57,885 nt of DNA, from positions 1 to 57,885 of the forward strand of contig JAIOPL010000005.1 of NCBI GenBank assembly GCA_021413925.1, in the 5' to 3' direction. The stretch is from Verrucomicrobiota bacterium (GTDB lineage: Bacteria > Verrucomicrobiota > Verrucomicrobiia > Chthoniobacterales > UBA6821). The notes beneath the pieces were generated by a model that saw only the letters and a program-made list of their open reading frames with translations, was not told the origin of the DNA and did no database searches. The position numbers were made by a program, and so were the translations under genes. Below are positions 1 through 7,343 of this stretch, piece after piece. Numbering within the stretch: position 1 is the first letter of the stretch; every line of letters starts with the position of its first letter.

Positions 1-151
1 TTTCCACCCATGCACGCAAACGCACCCTCAAAATCGCACTCTCACCAAAAAAACGCCCTTGGCTCGATGGTCTCTTTTCAAAAGCTGACTCTCTCGCCCC
101 TCCGTTTACCCAGTTTTGCAGCCCCTAATGCAAAATTTGGGTTGAATCTGT

Positions 152-178
152 TAGTTGGCACCTCCTAGTTGGCAATTG
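152..178. repeat. Left direct-repeat doublet at the mobile island edge
   Basis: TAGTTGGCA at 152-160 is repeated 14 bp later as TAGTTGGCAATTG at 166-178. The same doublet occurs at 7020-7045, beyond the last island gene. The 12-mer AGTTGGCAATTG (167-178 and 7034-7045) is identical at both ends. The copies bracket the integrase, the Rep-like gene and the AT-rich DNA, so they are candidate attachment or recombinase-binding sites. The first 150 bases hold no recognisable gene. Confidence 0.5.
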
Positions 179-184
179 GTACTT

Positions 185-1308
185 TCAAGCAGCTAGATCT
201 TCGGGTTCTAGTGCTGGCTTTGGCATCAGATTGATTGTCAAAACCTCCACAGATTGAACCGTTGGTAGGAACTGGGCGTAATGCCGTTCAGTCGTTTTAA
301 CGCTGTCTCCCAAGTACTGAGCAATGAACCCGATGGCTGTATTCTTCATCGCTAAATTGGTGGCGAATGAATGTCTCAGCGTATGGCTTCCAAAATCCTT
401 GTTTGGAGAAACCTTCTTCACGAAGGCTTCATACTTGGCACGATAATCGTAGGGTAACGGTGTTTACCCTTACGACTGTCGGGGGCTATGCAGTAGTGAT
501 TTTTTGAAGAAACGAAGTTCTTGATCCATGAATGAACCGAAGGACTGATGGGAACGCGACGCTCCTTGGATTTGACCTTGAACGGGTCTAGCGCAAATTT
601 TTCTGCGCTTGTCTTGTCAAGATTCTGGATGAAACAGACTGGAGTACTGGCATTAAATTCAAACCAGCTTTTGCGAGAGTTGATAATTTCATCCTTTCTC
701 ATACCCAAGAATGCTCCACAGACGAGGATGTAGGTAATTTCATCGTCTGTACTTCCGTCGATGACTGCTTGAATCTCATCAAGTGACAAGTATGTGTGCT
801 TCGCCTGAATCGTGTATTTGAAGCTCTTTAATGCCTTCCTGCTGTCTACGAGGAATAGTTTTTTTACATCGATGCACCATGACAAAAAACCTTGGATTGT
901 TGCCTTGTAACCAGCCTTTGTGGACTCAGCGCAATCACCCTTCACAGTGAAAAACTTACTGATGTGTGATGGCGATAATGTGCCGATTGGGATGGTCATC
1001 CCAACGATTTTAGCAAAGTCCATCAGAATTCCATTTTTCCCAATCAGACTGTTCGCTGAATATCTGTTCTTCTGTTTCTTGTATGCGATGAATTCATTGA
1101 TGGCGGCTTCCAAACTCCCCTTGTAGGAGAAGCTCTGCTGATTTTTCAGCATCTCGCAGGCCTTCATGACAGCCTCACCATAGTCCCTTGTCTGGAGGTT
1201 AAAGCTGACTCTCTTTCCATTGATCATTGGGCGAAAATAGTGAGAACCATTCTTGATCGTGATCGCCAGTTTCTTGGGCTTGTTCCTTTTTTTGCACTTC
1301 ATCGTCAT
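185..1308 (-). pseudogene. int: Tyrosine recombinase/integrase, broken by a frameshift
   Basis: This is a site-specific tyrosine integrase in two frames. The upstream part (1308 to about 455) has an N-terminal SAM-like arm/core-binding region and then the catalytic domain with the first arginine in 'GAFLGMRKDEI' and the lysine region 'VKSKERRVPIS'. The downstream part (421-185) has the H-x-x-R box 'HTLRHSFAT' and the nucleophile region 'TTERHYAQF'. One base is out of register near 450-459: reading through in the other frame gives a smooth 'YDYRAKYEAFVKKVSPN' join. The start ATG at 1308 follows a GGGAGG ribosome site and lies 7 bp after the upstream gene. The usual second histidine (LGH) is LGD here. 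Either the gene is inactivated or the base is a sequencing error. Confidence 0.85.
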
Positions 1309-1315
1309 GTCCTCC

Positions 1316-1720
1316 CTATGCTGCGATGTTGAACTCGAACTGGATGCACTTCTCCTCCACTTGCTTGGAGCAGTAGATATTGCACTTGTGCTCTTCACGA
1401 ACAGGTTGGAGGTGGTACTCCTCCACCAAGATCCTAAAGACCTTCTCATGCCCAAGGTAAGAGATGACCTCCTTCTGGTTCATGTAACGAGGAAATGGCT
1501 TCAATGAGACTGACTCATGGCGACGAATCGCTGTTTGTAGTCTGTCTACGTGTTCCTTCAGAAGTTGTTCATAACCCTGAACCATCCACTGATCGTGGAA
1601 GGATCCAAGATCGCTACTAACTCCTGATACAGTGTAACTAACTGTCGCATCAGGATTATTCTTACTATTGTTCTGGAGCGCATAACCGCCCCCTTGTTTC
1701 GCCACAGTTATCGTTTGCAT
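1316..1720 (-). CDS. Small excisionase-like DNA-binding protein
   Basis: A 134-residue protein encoded directly upstream of, and co-oriented with, the integrase (8-bp gap). The C-terminal half, from about residue 77 ('RYMNQKEVISYLGHEKVFRILVEEY' region), has the pattern of a MerR/excisionase-type helix-turn-helix, in which a recognition helix is followed by a basic hairpin. The N-terminal half resembles nothing I know. Position and size suggest a recombination directionality factor or a regulator of integration. The start ATG lies just below a pair of dyads at 1730-1772 that probably control this operon. The family assignment is inference from pattern and context. Confidence 0.5.
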   Translation of the reverse strand: MQTITVAKQGGGYALQNNSKNNPDATVSYTVSGVSSDLGSFHDQWMVQGYEQLLKEHVDRLQTAIRRHESVSLKPFPRYMNQKEVISYLGHEKVFRILVEEYHLQPVREEHKCNIYCSKQVEEKCIQFEFNIAA

Positions 1721-1729
1721 ACACGCAAT

Positions 1730-1772
1730 ATATCAGATATTTATCCCGCTGTAAAGGAATATATCGGATATA
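1730..1772. promoter_or_regulatory. Twin palindromic operator upstream of the xis-int operon
   Basis: Two perfect odd-centred dyads, ATATC-A-GATAT (1730-1740) and TATATC-G-GATATA (1760-1772), have centres 31 bp apart, about three helical turns. A weaker copy (GTATCAGATT) lies at 1784-1793. They sit immediately upstream of the ATG of the excisionase-like gene at 1720, between it and the end of the next minus-strand gene. The arrangement fits cooperative binding of a dimeric repressor. The XRE protein at 6642 or the excisionase-like protein are candidate binders. Confidence 0.5.
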
Positions 1773-1786
1773 CCGCTAAATATGTA

Positions 1787-2227
1787 TCAGATTCTACTGA
1801 TTCTCCAAACTCTTCCCTTGTTGTTTCCCAATTTTTGTAAAAAAGTAGGGTTTTGAGCCGCGAATGCCTTGAACGCTGCAAAACTGATCCCAAGCCTTTC
1901 TAAAATGGTGCGAGTTGGGGCATTCCCATCTCCAAGGAAGTCGTGTAGGGATTCTTTGATTTGATCATGCGTTAAATGTTGGTACTTCCTTCTACGATCA
2001 GACTTTTGATCTAAAAATGGGATTTCCTGATCTGAAACACCCAGTTTCCTAAGAAGAACAAGGTTGTCCGCGAGTTCCGTATCTTTCCATCCAACAAGAT
2101 CTGACGCATCCTTCTCAAATTTATCTACCACCCAGTGCCGTTGCGCTATCAGTTTTTGGATCTCATCCCGAATCGACTCCAATGAGATAGTCGAAGTGGG
2201 TCTCTTAGAGAGAGGGTCAGTAGGCAC
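1787..2227 (-). CDS. Hypothetical island protein
   Basis: A 146-residue soluble protein with no family I recognise. It starts at GTG 2227. The middle is charged and basic ('DQKSDRRRKYQHLTHDQIKE'), and the C-terminal 45 residues ('TRTILERLGISFAAFKAFA' onward, ending 'NKGRVWRISRI') look like a winged-helix or helix-turn-helix fold, so DNA binding is plausible. It lies upstream of the xis-int pair on the same strand and may belong to the same transcription unit, although the operator-like dyads at 1730-1772 separate them. Gene reality is supported by its length in AT-rich DNA with no overlapping competitor. The function is unknown. Confidence 0.6.
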   Translation of the reverse strand: MPTDPLSKRPTSTISLESIRDEIQKLIAQRHWVVDKFEKDASDLVGWKDTELADNLVLLRKLGVSDQEIPFLDQKSDRRRKYQHLTHDQIKESLHDFLGDGNAPTRTILERLGISFAAFKAFAAQNPTFLQKLGNNKGRVWRISRI

Positions 2228-2353
2228 AGAGGATAAATATATTTGATATCTTATTCAAAGTCTATTCAAAAACATTATAAATGTAATGTGCGGTTATATA
2301 ATTTATATATTTATACTTATAATCTATATTATATATTAATAACATCTACTTCC

Positions 2354-3280
2354 GTGTACAGCTTTCCAAAACAGATCATTGATTCAACGCTGCCAACTGA
2401 TGCCCGCAGGATTCTTATTAACCTGCTAAATGATACAGGAGAGGCAAAGGACACTCTTTATCTCCTTGAGAATATAGAGGCTGAAATGAACCGATATGCC
2501 TCAAACCATCCTTTATCAAACAATCAGCTTGATAGACCTTTCCAATATGAATCTCGATGCTTAGAGTTTGAGGGATTTATAAGAGAAGTTTTGGGGCTTT
2601 TGGGAAATCGTGTGAACCTCAAGGGATTTAAGCCGATTCCGCTTCAAGATCCTACTATCCATGCCAATTTGGCCCAAGCTTGCGTGGACGCCGGTTTTTT
2701 TGCCGACCACGGGTACTGTGACGCTGTTTATGTGGACACCTTTGGTAGAGCTACCGCACATAAGTCCCATGTTATTAGGCTATCACTTGATGATATCTAC
2801 GCCGACATCCGAGAGTCAGAGACACAGTTTCACGTGTTAAGATTTATTGCTCTTAACCCCAAAATGACCTCTGGCTACAAGATGAGAGTTTTTGCTCGTA
2901 TGGTAAAGATTCTCTTACGCACAGCATTTCGAGTAACCGGCAAACCCGCAACCTCAAACGATGGTTGCGTACTCATGGACAGTTCCGGTGATTGGCGCTT
3001 TATAGAGGAGCCAAGCCCATATGGAGAGATCACACGTTTGGAGCGTTTCTGGTTACGTGCTGGAGGAATCCCAGAAAGACTTTTCATTCCGAACAGTTCT
3101 TATGTGGTCTTCTTAAGGGATGCTAATGCTCTTGAAGTGGCGAGGGAATGGCGGCGCCAGAGGCCAAACGAGCCGAGTCCATACAGCCTTGTTTCTCGTT
3201 TCTCCCACTTTGCCCCTGCATCACTAGAGAAACTCGTTTTTGAGCCGCCTAAAGCCTCTTGTTACCCCATAGAGAAGTAG
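2354..3280 (+). CDS. Hypothetical island protein of about 308 residues
   Basis: The frame is open from TTG 2243, but the first 37 codons encode a Tyr/Ile-rich stretch in extremely AT-rich DNA. The start proposed here is GTG 2354 ('VYSFPKQIIDSTLP'), and the true start is uncertain. The remaining protein is soluble and mixed alpha/beta, with no motif I can name. A notable segment is 'HGYCDAVYVDTFGRATAHKSH' in the middle. It lies directly upstream of the HUH replication gene on the same strand, separated by a 345-bp palindrome-rich spacer, and may serve replication or maintenance of the element. That role is inferred from position only. Confidence 0.6.
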   Translation: MYSFPKQIIDSTLPTDARRILINLLNDTGEAKDTLYLLENIEAEMNRYASNHPLSNNQLDRPFQYESRCLEFEGFIREVLGLLGNRVNLKGFKPIPLQDPTIHANLAQACVDAGFFADHGYCDAVYVDTFGRATAHKSHVIRLSLDDIYADIRESETQFHVLRFIALNPKMTSGYKMRVFARMVKILLRTAFRVTGKPATSNDGCVLMDSSGDWRFIEEPSPYGEITRLERFWLRAGGIPERLFIPNSSYVVFLRDANALEVAREWRRQRPNEPSPYSLVSRFSHFAPASLEKLVFEPPKASCYPIEK

Positions 3281-3625
3281 TGGACTGTAGTATTTTAATT
3301 CTATTATAATTCTGAGTTTTTATCGGAAAGTATCCCCTCTATCTTTATGAAAGAATTGGCCGACTCTGTAAAAATCTGTGGCATAGGGTATCCGACTTAT
3401 ATATTCCAAAAAAAACACCTGTAAAAATATTATAATAGATGAATCAGACAAAATTAATTATTATATTAAAATGAATATGCCGGCTTGGTGGATTAGTGCT
3501 TGTATGCGTAGTTTAAAAGCCGGCTTTAGAAAAAAGGGGGAGACTGAAAGGGCCTTCCTTGTTAACAAGGCTGCCTAAATTTTTTATGAAAAAAAAAACT
3601 AAATATTAGTGAAAAAGGACTTTTA
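3281..3625 (+). other. AT-rich spacer with palindromes, candidate replication origin
   Basis: No gene is visible here. The spacer is very AT-rich and holds GCCGGCTT (3479-3486) facing AAGCCGGC (3517-3524). The right arm is itself the 12-bp palindrome AAAGCCGGCTTT (3516-3527). A perfect 14-bp palindrome CCTTGTTAACAAGG follows at 3557-3570. These hairpins lie 60-150 bp before the start of the HUH endonuclease gene, where rolling-circle replicons often carry the nick site. An AAGGA ribosome site precedes that ATG. The origin role is inference. Confidence 0.45.
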
Positions 3626-4141
3626 ATGCATAAAGGTTTTGAAGTTGATTCTATCTTTTATAGTCTAAAAGATGTGAGTTGGCAGGTTTTTCTATCACTG
3701 CACTTTAAAGATAAGGGTGAGGACGAAAAAATTCAGAAAGACTTTACCTCCGATAGCAGAGCGGCAGGAAAAAACAGGCGTGATGTAGTTCGTAATATGG
3801 TTTGGGGAGCTAGAAGGACTCTTGGTCTTGCACAAAACGACTTAATTCACGTCTCCAACAGTGAAAAACAGGGGCACGATCGGTGTCACATTCATGCACT
3901 TATCGCGACAAAAGAAAAAGCAGGGATAGAATCTAATAGTTTACTTAATGCCATAAAGGCCAATGCTCCTTGGAACATTTTATATTTGCCATTTGCAACA
4001 TCTGAGGAAAAATCTTTTATGACGCTAGATGGTTGTATTGATGCCGTCGCTTATTATTGTAAACGAAACAAAAACGATTTCAAGGAACGCTCTGAGACTG
4101 AAGATATTTCCCGACTAGCAATATGCTTTATTAAGCAATAA
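3626..4141 (+). CDS. Small HUH endonuclease, rolling-circle Rep-like
   Basis: A 171-residue protein with the three ordered motifs of rolling-circle replication initiators: motif 1-like 'WQVFLSLHFKDK' (about residues 19-30), the metal-binding HUH box 'CHIHALIAT' (H88 and H90), and a motif 3-like 'AYYCKRN' with Tyr143/Tyr144 and Lys146. Such proteins nick one strand at an origin and attach through the tyrosine. At 171 residues it is close to the minimal nuclease core, with no helicase or large C-terminal domain. ATG 3626 follows an AAGGA box. Alternatives are an inovirus-like Rep, a plasmid Rep or a single-strand transposase. A Y1 transposase usually has an 'NHVH' box and sits inside a small IS, which I do not see. 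Confidence 0.6.
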   Translation: MHKGFEVDSIFYSLKDVSWQVFLSLHFKDKGEDEKIQKDFTSDSRAAGKNRRDVVRNMVWGARRTLGLAQNDLIHVSNSEKQGHDRCHIHALIATKEKAGIESNSLLNAIKANAPWNILYLPFATSEEKSFMTLDGCIDAVAYYCKRNKNDFKERSETEDISRLAICFIKQ

Positions 4142-4191
4142 TAAAAGGTGAAGATGATTTGTTAAAGATCTTTGACTCGCTTTTTACGTCT

Positions 4192-5079
4192 TCATTTAAT
4201 AGAACAATGAATAATATCAAGTTTGCTGTGCTCTTCAGCGTCTTTAAAATCTAAAACTAAGTCTCCCGCATGAGGATTTTTAAATTCGTCAGGTGGTACT
4301 TTAATTCTCGAATGGTAATACCATCGGGACATAGGTTCAAGTCCGGCACGTGTGCCTCTACCACATATAGCAGCAATGCCCGGATGTGCATCATCTTGTG
4401 ACATTTCACTATGCGAATCTGGATTTCCAATCATCTCTTTAATTTGATCTTTGTTACTCTCTTTAAGAATTAGTTCCCAATCACTTAGAGAAAGCTTATC
4501 TCCAGATTTTGCAGTTTGTTTAAGAAGAGATATATGATTATTATATTCATCGAGCTTAGCCTTTATAATATCTTCTTTTTTCTGCGCATCTTTTTTGGAT
4601 TGTTCTGCGAGTAGGAATATCGAGTCGTGCTGCTTCTCACGTTTGATAGTAGATACCGCCACGGAGGAAACCCCTTCACTATGAATAAATCTAATTGAAG
4701 GATCATGTAAATCGGTAGTTATGCTTTTAACAGTTACATTTGAATAGACATTTCCATCGATGGTTGTTAAAGTGGTAATATTAATTGGTAGTTCTATAGG
4801 GGAAACAACGGCAGTATTTAGAGGCCCATTATTTTCTACAAAATTGTTTAATTTTGGACAATGAAGTCTTTTTTTGTCTTCCGCAGATAGATCACCCCAA
4901 TAAATATAATAAGTTCCTCCGTCATGTTGGATTTGTACCTTTTCTTGGTCGGTTGAAATCACGGTTACATTTGTATAAGAATTATTCTTTAATGTAGTAA
5001 TCTTTGAAATTATCGGATAATTAGTTTCTGCATTTGCAACAAAAGCCGATAATATTGTGAAAATGGTGTATCTAATCAT
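4192..5079 (-). CDS. Secreted protein with two TLxxxxYxNVTV repeats
   Basis: A 295-residue protein with an N-terminal signal peptide (roughly residues 1-17, cleavage near 'VANA-ETN'). Two related beta-rich repeats follow: 'ITTLKNNSYTNVTVISTD' (about residues 26-43) and 'ITTLTTIDGNVYSNVTVKS' (about 102-120). Each ends in a segment that places a histidine before 'GG' or 'EG'. This module is frequent in secreted proteins of Verrucomicrobiota and relatives and has no assigned function. A charged helix with Lys/Glu runs and a C-terminal region with several His and Cys residues follow. It is the last gene of a minus-strand run of secreted or membrane proteins ending at 4192. The function is unknown. 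Confidence 0.7.
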   Translation of the reverse strand: MIRYTIFTILSAFVANAETNYPIISKITTLKNNSYTNVTVISTDQEKVQIQHDGGTYYIYWGDLSAEDKKRLHCPKLNNFVENNGPLNTAVVSPIELPINITTLTTIDGNVYSNVTVKSITTDLHDPSIRFIHSEGVSSVAVSTIKREKQHDSIFLLAEQSKKDAQKKEDIIKAKLDEYNNHISLLKQTAKSGDKLSLSDWELILKESNKDQIKEMIGNPDSHSEMSQDDAHPGIAAICGRGTRAGLEPMSRWYYHSRIKVPPDEFKNPHAGDLVLDFKDAEEHSKLDIIHCSIK

Positions 5080-5097
5080 TATAATAATATGCAGTGT

Positions 5098-5343
5098 TTA
5101 GTTACTGACCATCGCCTTTAGTATACAAATCCACATATTGGGAGCCGTCTTTTTGGTATCAATACTGACTACTGAGCTGATGCCTCCATGCGGTGACGCT
5201 TGAGATCTTGCATCCTGTTCAGCGGAATCACGCGAATTGCCGGTTCCTATGAATGTTTCTTGGTGGTTTGCTGCGATCAAAGCACTTGAGGAAACTAGCG
5301 TGAGTAATATTATGCCGATTATCTTTTTCATTTGTTTTTTCAC
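5098..5343 (-). CDS. Small secreted protein
   Basis: An 81-residue protein. GTG 5343 is chosen as start because an AGGGG ribosome site lies just upstream and it overlaps the stop of the preceding gene (5340-5342), a sign of translational coupling. ATG 5331 is the alternative. A strong signal peptide covers about residues 1-25 ('IIGIILLTLVSSSALIAA'). The mature part is about 55 residues with 'GTGNSRDSAEQDARSQA', resembling the start of small periplasmic domains that re-order Ala/Asp-rich helices, but I cannot name a family. It lies between the GYF_2 gene and the NVTV-repeat gene of the same operon. Confidence 0.6.
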   Translation of the reverse strand: MKKQMKKIIGIILLTLVSSSALIAANHQETFIGTGNSRDSAEQDARSQASPHGGISSVVSIDTKKTAPNMWICILKAMVSN

Positions 5344-5684
5344 CAGAGACCCCTAGCAATGAGTTTTAGGATGATGCCTAAAGCCAAAAGTCCTAGACCA
5401 ATTCTAAACCATTTGAACTGATAATTGGCTTTTTTTTGCTCTTTAACCATTTTCTCTAACAGAAATCTGTTAGCAATACTTTGCTGAGGAATTGATGATA
5501 TTGGAAGTAACGAGATATGTTCGACAAAAAGCTCCTCTAATTGTCGCCAATCACTCATACCCTCATGCCAATATGGGACAACAGCTGTAAGTGAACCGGC
5601 ATTCCACATCTTTTCAACCTGATCAAAGGTAAAAGGCCCCCTCTGTTGATTATCTTGTAACAGATAGATGTGTGTTGATTTCAT
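5340..5684 (-). CDS. GYF_2-domain protein with a C-terminal membrane anchor
   Basis: A 114-residue protein from ATG 5684. A TTG at 5714 is a weaker alternative. The first 50 residues form a GYF_2 (DUF4339) domain: 'YLLQDNQQRGPFTFDQVEKM' followed by 'VPYWHEGMSDWRQLEEL', which keeps the GPF and W-x-x-G-M-x-x-W signature. The C-terminus carries one hydrophobic helix ('IGLGLLALGIILKLIA'), so the domain is tethered to the membrane by its tail. GYF_2 domains are thought to act as peptide-binding or sensing modules next to membrane segments. It follows the second GYF_2 gene by 10 bp and overlaps the next gene, forming an operon. Confidence 0.75.
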   Translation of the reverse strand: MKSTHIYLLQDNQQRGPFTFDQVEKMWNAGSLTAVVPYWHEGMSDWRQLEELFVEHISLLPISSIPQQSIANRFLLEKMVKEQKKANYQFKWFRIGLGLLALGIILKLIARGLW

Positions 5685-5694
5685 AAAAAACCAA

Positions 5695-6531
5695 CTATTT
5701 GCGATAGTGATCAAAGGCTTTTTTTGCCAAGGAGAAATCGGTTTGAGCAGTTGTAAAACACAAGGATATTAACTCTGAGCTTTCCTTTGAATAATTTATT
5801 CCAACTACACCTGTTGTTGTTGAAGATTTTAACTTTTGGAAATCATTTTCTCCAAGCATTTTTTCAAGTTGTATTCGAGCTGATGATAACACTGGAAGCC
5901 ACTCGCTTTGATTCTCTTTGGTACAGGATCCATCTTGGAAGTTAAATCTTTTAACATCAAACCATGCGAGGGCGCATTCCCACGCTTGAATACCTGCCTC
6001 TACCTTAGTATTGATCTCTTCAATTTTAGGAGAATTACCATTCTCTTTATTCATCAACTCTGTCCACTTATAAGTAATATCCCCCACAGCATCGTAAAGT
6101 TCGCTTTTATTTACTCCTCGTCCTGTTGCCAGAATTACTTTATTAGCGTCGGAAAAGAATGTCTCAGCTAAACTAACCCATTGGTTTCGATCATGGGTTG
6201 TTTTAATATTATTATATAGAATAAGGCTTGCTATTACTGCGGCTATTACTCCAAGTCCTATCCAACCGCTTAGACTTTTTTTAGTTTCTGTTTTTTGCGA
6301 TTTCAACTCTTCGTTAGGATTTGATTTTTCCGGTCTTGGAAGTGTTGAGCGGGTCTCCGTTGGATTTAATCCTAGATTGGGTAAATCTTTCACCATTATC
6401 CATTCAGATAATCCCTTATACCACACCAGAGCGTACGGTTTTAGTGATTTTTCGCTAATGAACGTGGTGATTTGCTCTAACGAAAACGGTCCCTCTTGTT
6501 CTTTTCCAACACGAATGATGTAGATGTCCAT
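5695..6531 (-). CDS. GYF_2-domain single-pass membrane protein
   Basis: A 278-residue protein and the first gene of the minus-strand run ending at 4192. Residues 1-52 are a GYF_2 domain ('EGPFSLEQI' and 'VWYKGLSEWIMVKDLP'). A low-complexity Lys/Glu/Asn linker follows, then one membrane helix near residues 88-108 ('WIGLGVIAAVIASLILY') and an extracytoplasmic region of about 165 residues with no known fold. That region contains one tryptophan-rich patch and paired cysteines. With its neighbours it suggests a small envelope module carried as cargo by the element. It is divergent from the XRE gene at 6642, with an operator-like dyad in between. Confidence 0.75.
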   Translation of the reverse strand: MDIYIIRVGKEQEGPFSLEQITTFISEKSLKPYALVWYKGLSEWIMVKDLPNLGLNPTETRSTLPRPEKSNPNEELKSQKTETKKSLSGWIGLGVIAAVIASLILYNNIKTTHDRNQWVSLAETFFSDANKVILATGRGVNKSELYDAVGDITYKWTELMNKENGNSPKIEEINTKVEAGIQAWECALAWFDVKRFNFQDGSCTKENQSEWLPVLSSARIQLEKMLGENDFQKLKSSTTTGVVGINYSKESSELISLCFTTAQTDFSLAKKAFDHYRK

Positions 6532-6587
6532 ATGCGTTAGGAAAATATTGTTTCACGATGTATCCTTATTCTATGCTTCTTGCGAGT

Positions 6588-6612
6588 AAAATATTCCGAT
6601 GAAGAATATTTT
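6588..6612. promoter_or_regulatory. Inverted repeat between divergent GYF_2 and XRE genes
   Basis: AAAATATTC (6588-6596) and GAATATTTT (6604-6612) form a perfect 9-bp dyad with a 7-bp centre. It lies in the 110-bp divergent region, 30 bp before the XRE start and 57 bp before the GYF_2 operon start. That is where a repressor could shut both promoters. Binding by the adjacent XRE protein is inference. Confidence 0.45.
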
Positions 6613-6641
6613 TCAGGCCTTCGTGCCCTACAAGGGGTTTA

Positions 6642-6905
6642 GTGAAGAGAACGCGGCAGGCCAAACATAAGAACCTAGTAGGTGATCGTGTTAGACAGGC
6701 CCGACTTGCACTTCACCCGCGAGTTTCGCAGGATGACTTATCGGGCAGGCTGGCGAGTCTAGGAATCCAGATTACCCAAACCGGAATTTCCAAGCTGGAG
6801 AGCCGAAGCCGATACGTGATGGATTATGAAGTCGTGGCACTAGCCAAAGCCTTGAAGGTCTCCGTGGTCAGTCTGTATGGATTGGAGAAGTCGCCACTAA
6901 GATAG
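6642..6905 (+). CDS. XRE-family helix-turn-helix regulator
   Basis: An 87-residue DNA-binding protein made almost entirely of a Cro/C1-type HTH. 'LVGDRVRQARLALHPRVSQDDLSGRL' gives helices 1-2, 'ITQTGISKLESRSRYVMDYEV' gives the recognition helix and turn, and 'ALAKALKVSVVSLYGLE' closes the fold. The start is GTG 6642 behind an AAGGGG ribosome site at 6632-6637. No effector or peptidase domain is fused. It is transcribed away from the GYF_2 gene cluster across a 9-bp dyad and probably represses its own gene and that cluster, or acts as the element's master regulator. Confidence 0.85.
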   Translation: MKRTRQAKHKNLVGDRVRQARLALHPRVSQDDLSGRLASLGIQITQTGISKLESRSRYVMDYEVVALAKALKVSVVSLYGLEKSPLR

Positions 6906-7019
6906 CTCTTGGGATGCTGGGCTAGAATCCAACGGCTAAAAGATTTTTTGATTGGTTCTAAAATCATTCGCCCCGTGCCGGCGACCCTTGGGAGTCGGTG
7001 CGGGCTTGAGAGAGATATC

Positions 7020-7045
7020 TAGTTGGCAATGGCAGTTGGCAATTG
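7020..7045. repeat. Right direct-repeat doublet at the island edge
   Basis: TAGTTGGCAAT (7020-7030) and CAGTTGGCAATTG (7033-7045) repeat with a 13-bp period and match the doublet at 152-178. The rest of 6906-7156 has no gene. The copy lies 112 bp short of the 3' end of the tRNA-Val gene, so the tRNA itself is not part of the repeated core. Confidence 0.5.
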
Positions 7046-7156
7046 AGATTTCTATAGAGAAACATAGGCCCTCAAACACTGATTATAAGAGCTGAAAATC
7101 TCATCTCTGAAGAACAGAAAAAACCTCTGCAGGCCCTTAAAATCAGGCTTGAAAGG

Positions 7157-7231
7157 TGGTGCGCGGTGGCAGGTTTGAACTGCCGACCCCTACAGTGTCA
7201 GTGTAGTGCTCTACCGCTGAGCTAACCGCGC
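7157..7231 (-). tRNA. tRNA-Val (anticodon GAC)
   Basis: The reverse complement folds into a standard cloverleaf: a 7-bp acceptor GCGCGGT/ACCGCGC, a D arm GCTC-AGCGGTA-GAGC, an anticodon arm CTACA-CTGACAC-TGTAG with anticodon GAC, a 5-nt variable loop and a T arm GGCAG-TTCAAAC-CTGCC. CCA is encoded (7157-7159). It reads Val GUC/GUU codons. tRNA genes are common integration sites, and the mobile island ends just beyond its 3' side. Confidence 0.95.
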
Positions 7232-7343
7232 AAATCTTGGCGAAAGGACGCCATGAGTGGGTGGAAGAGGTTAATTCCTTGGGCGCCGGAGGCAACTCTT
7301 TTTCGTCGTTTAACCTTTGGTCCGAATCCCTTATCTCTCGGTC

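Noticed and set aside
6961-7016. CCCGTGCCG/CGGTGCGGG as a terminator after xre
   Set aside because: Two mismatches in nine pairs and no U-run follow it, so the evidence is too weak.
182-7155. CTTTCAAGC (182-190) and GCTTGAAAG (7147-7155) as an inverted att pair
   Set aside because: Nine bases are too short to be significant. The direct repeats at 152-178 and 7020-7045 explain the boundaries better.
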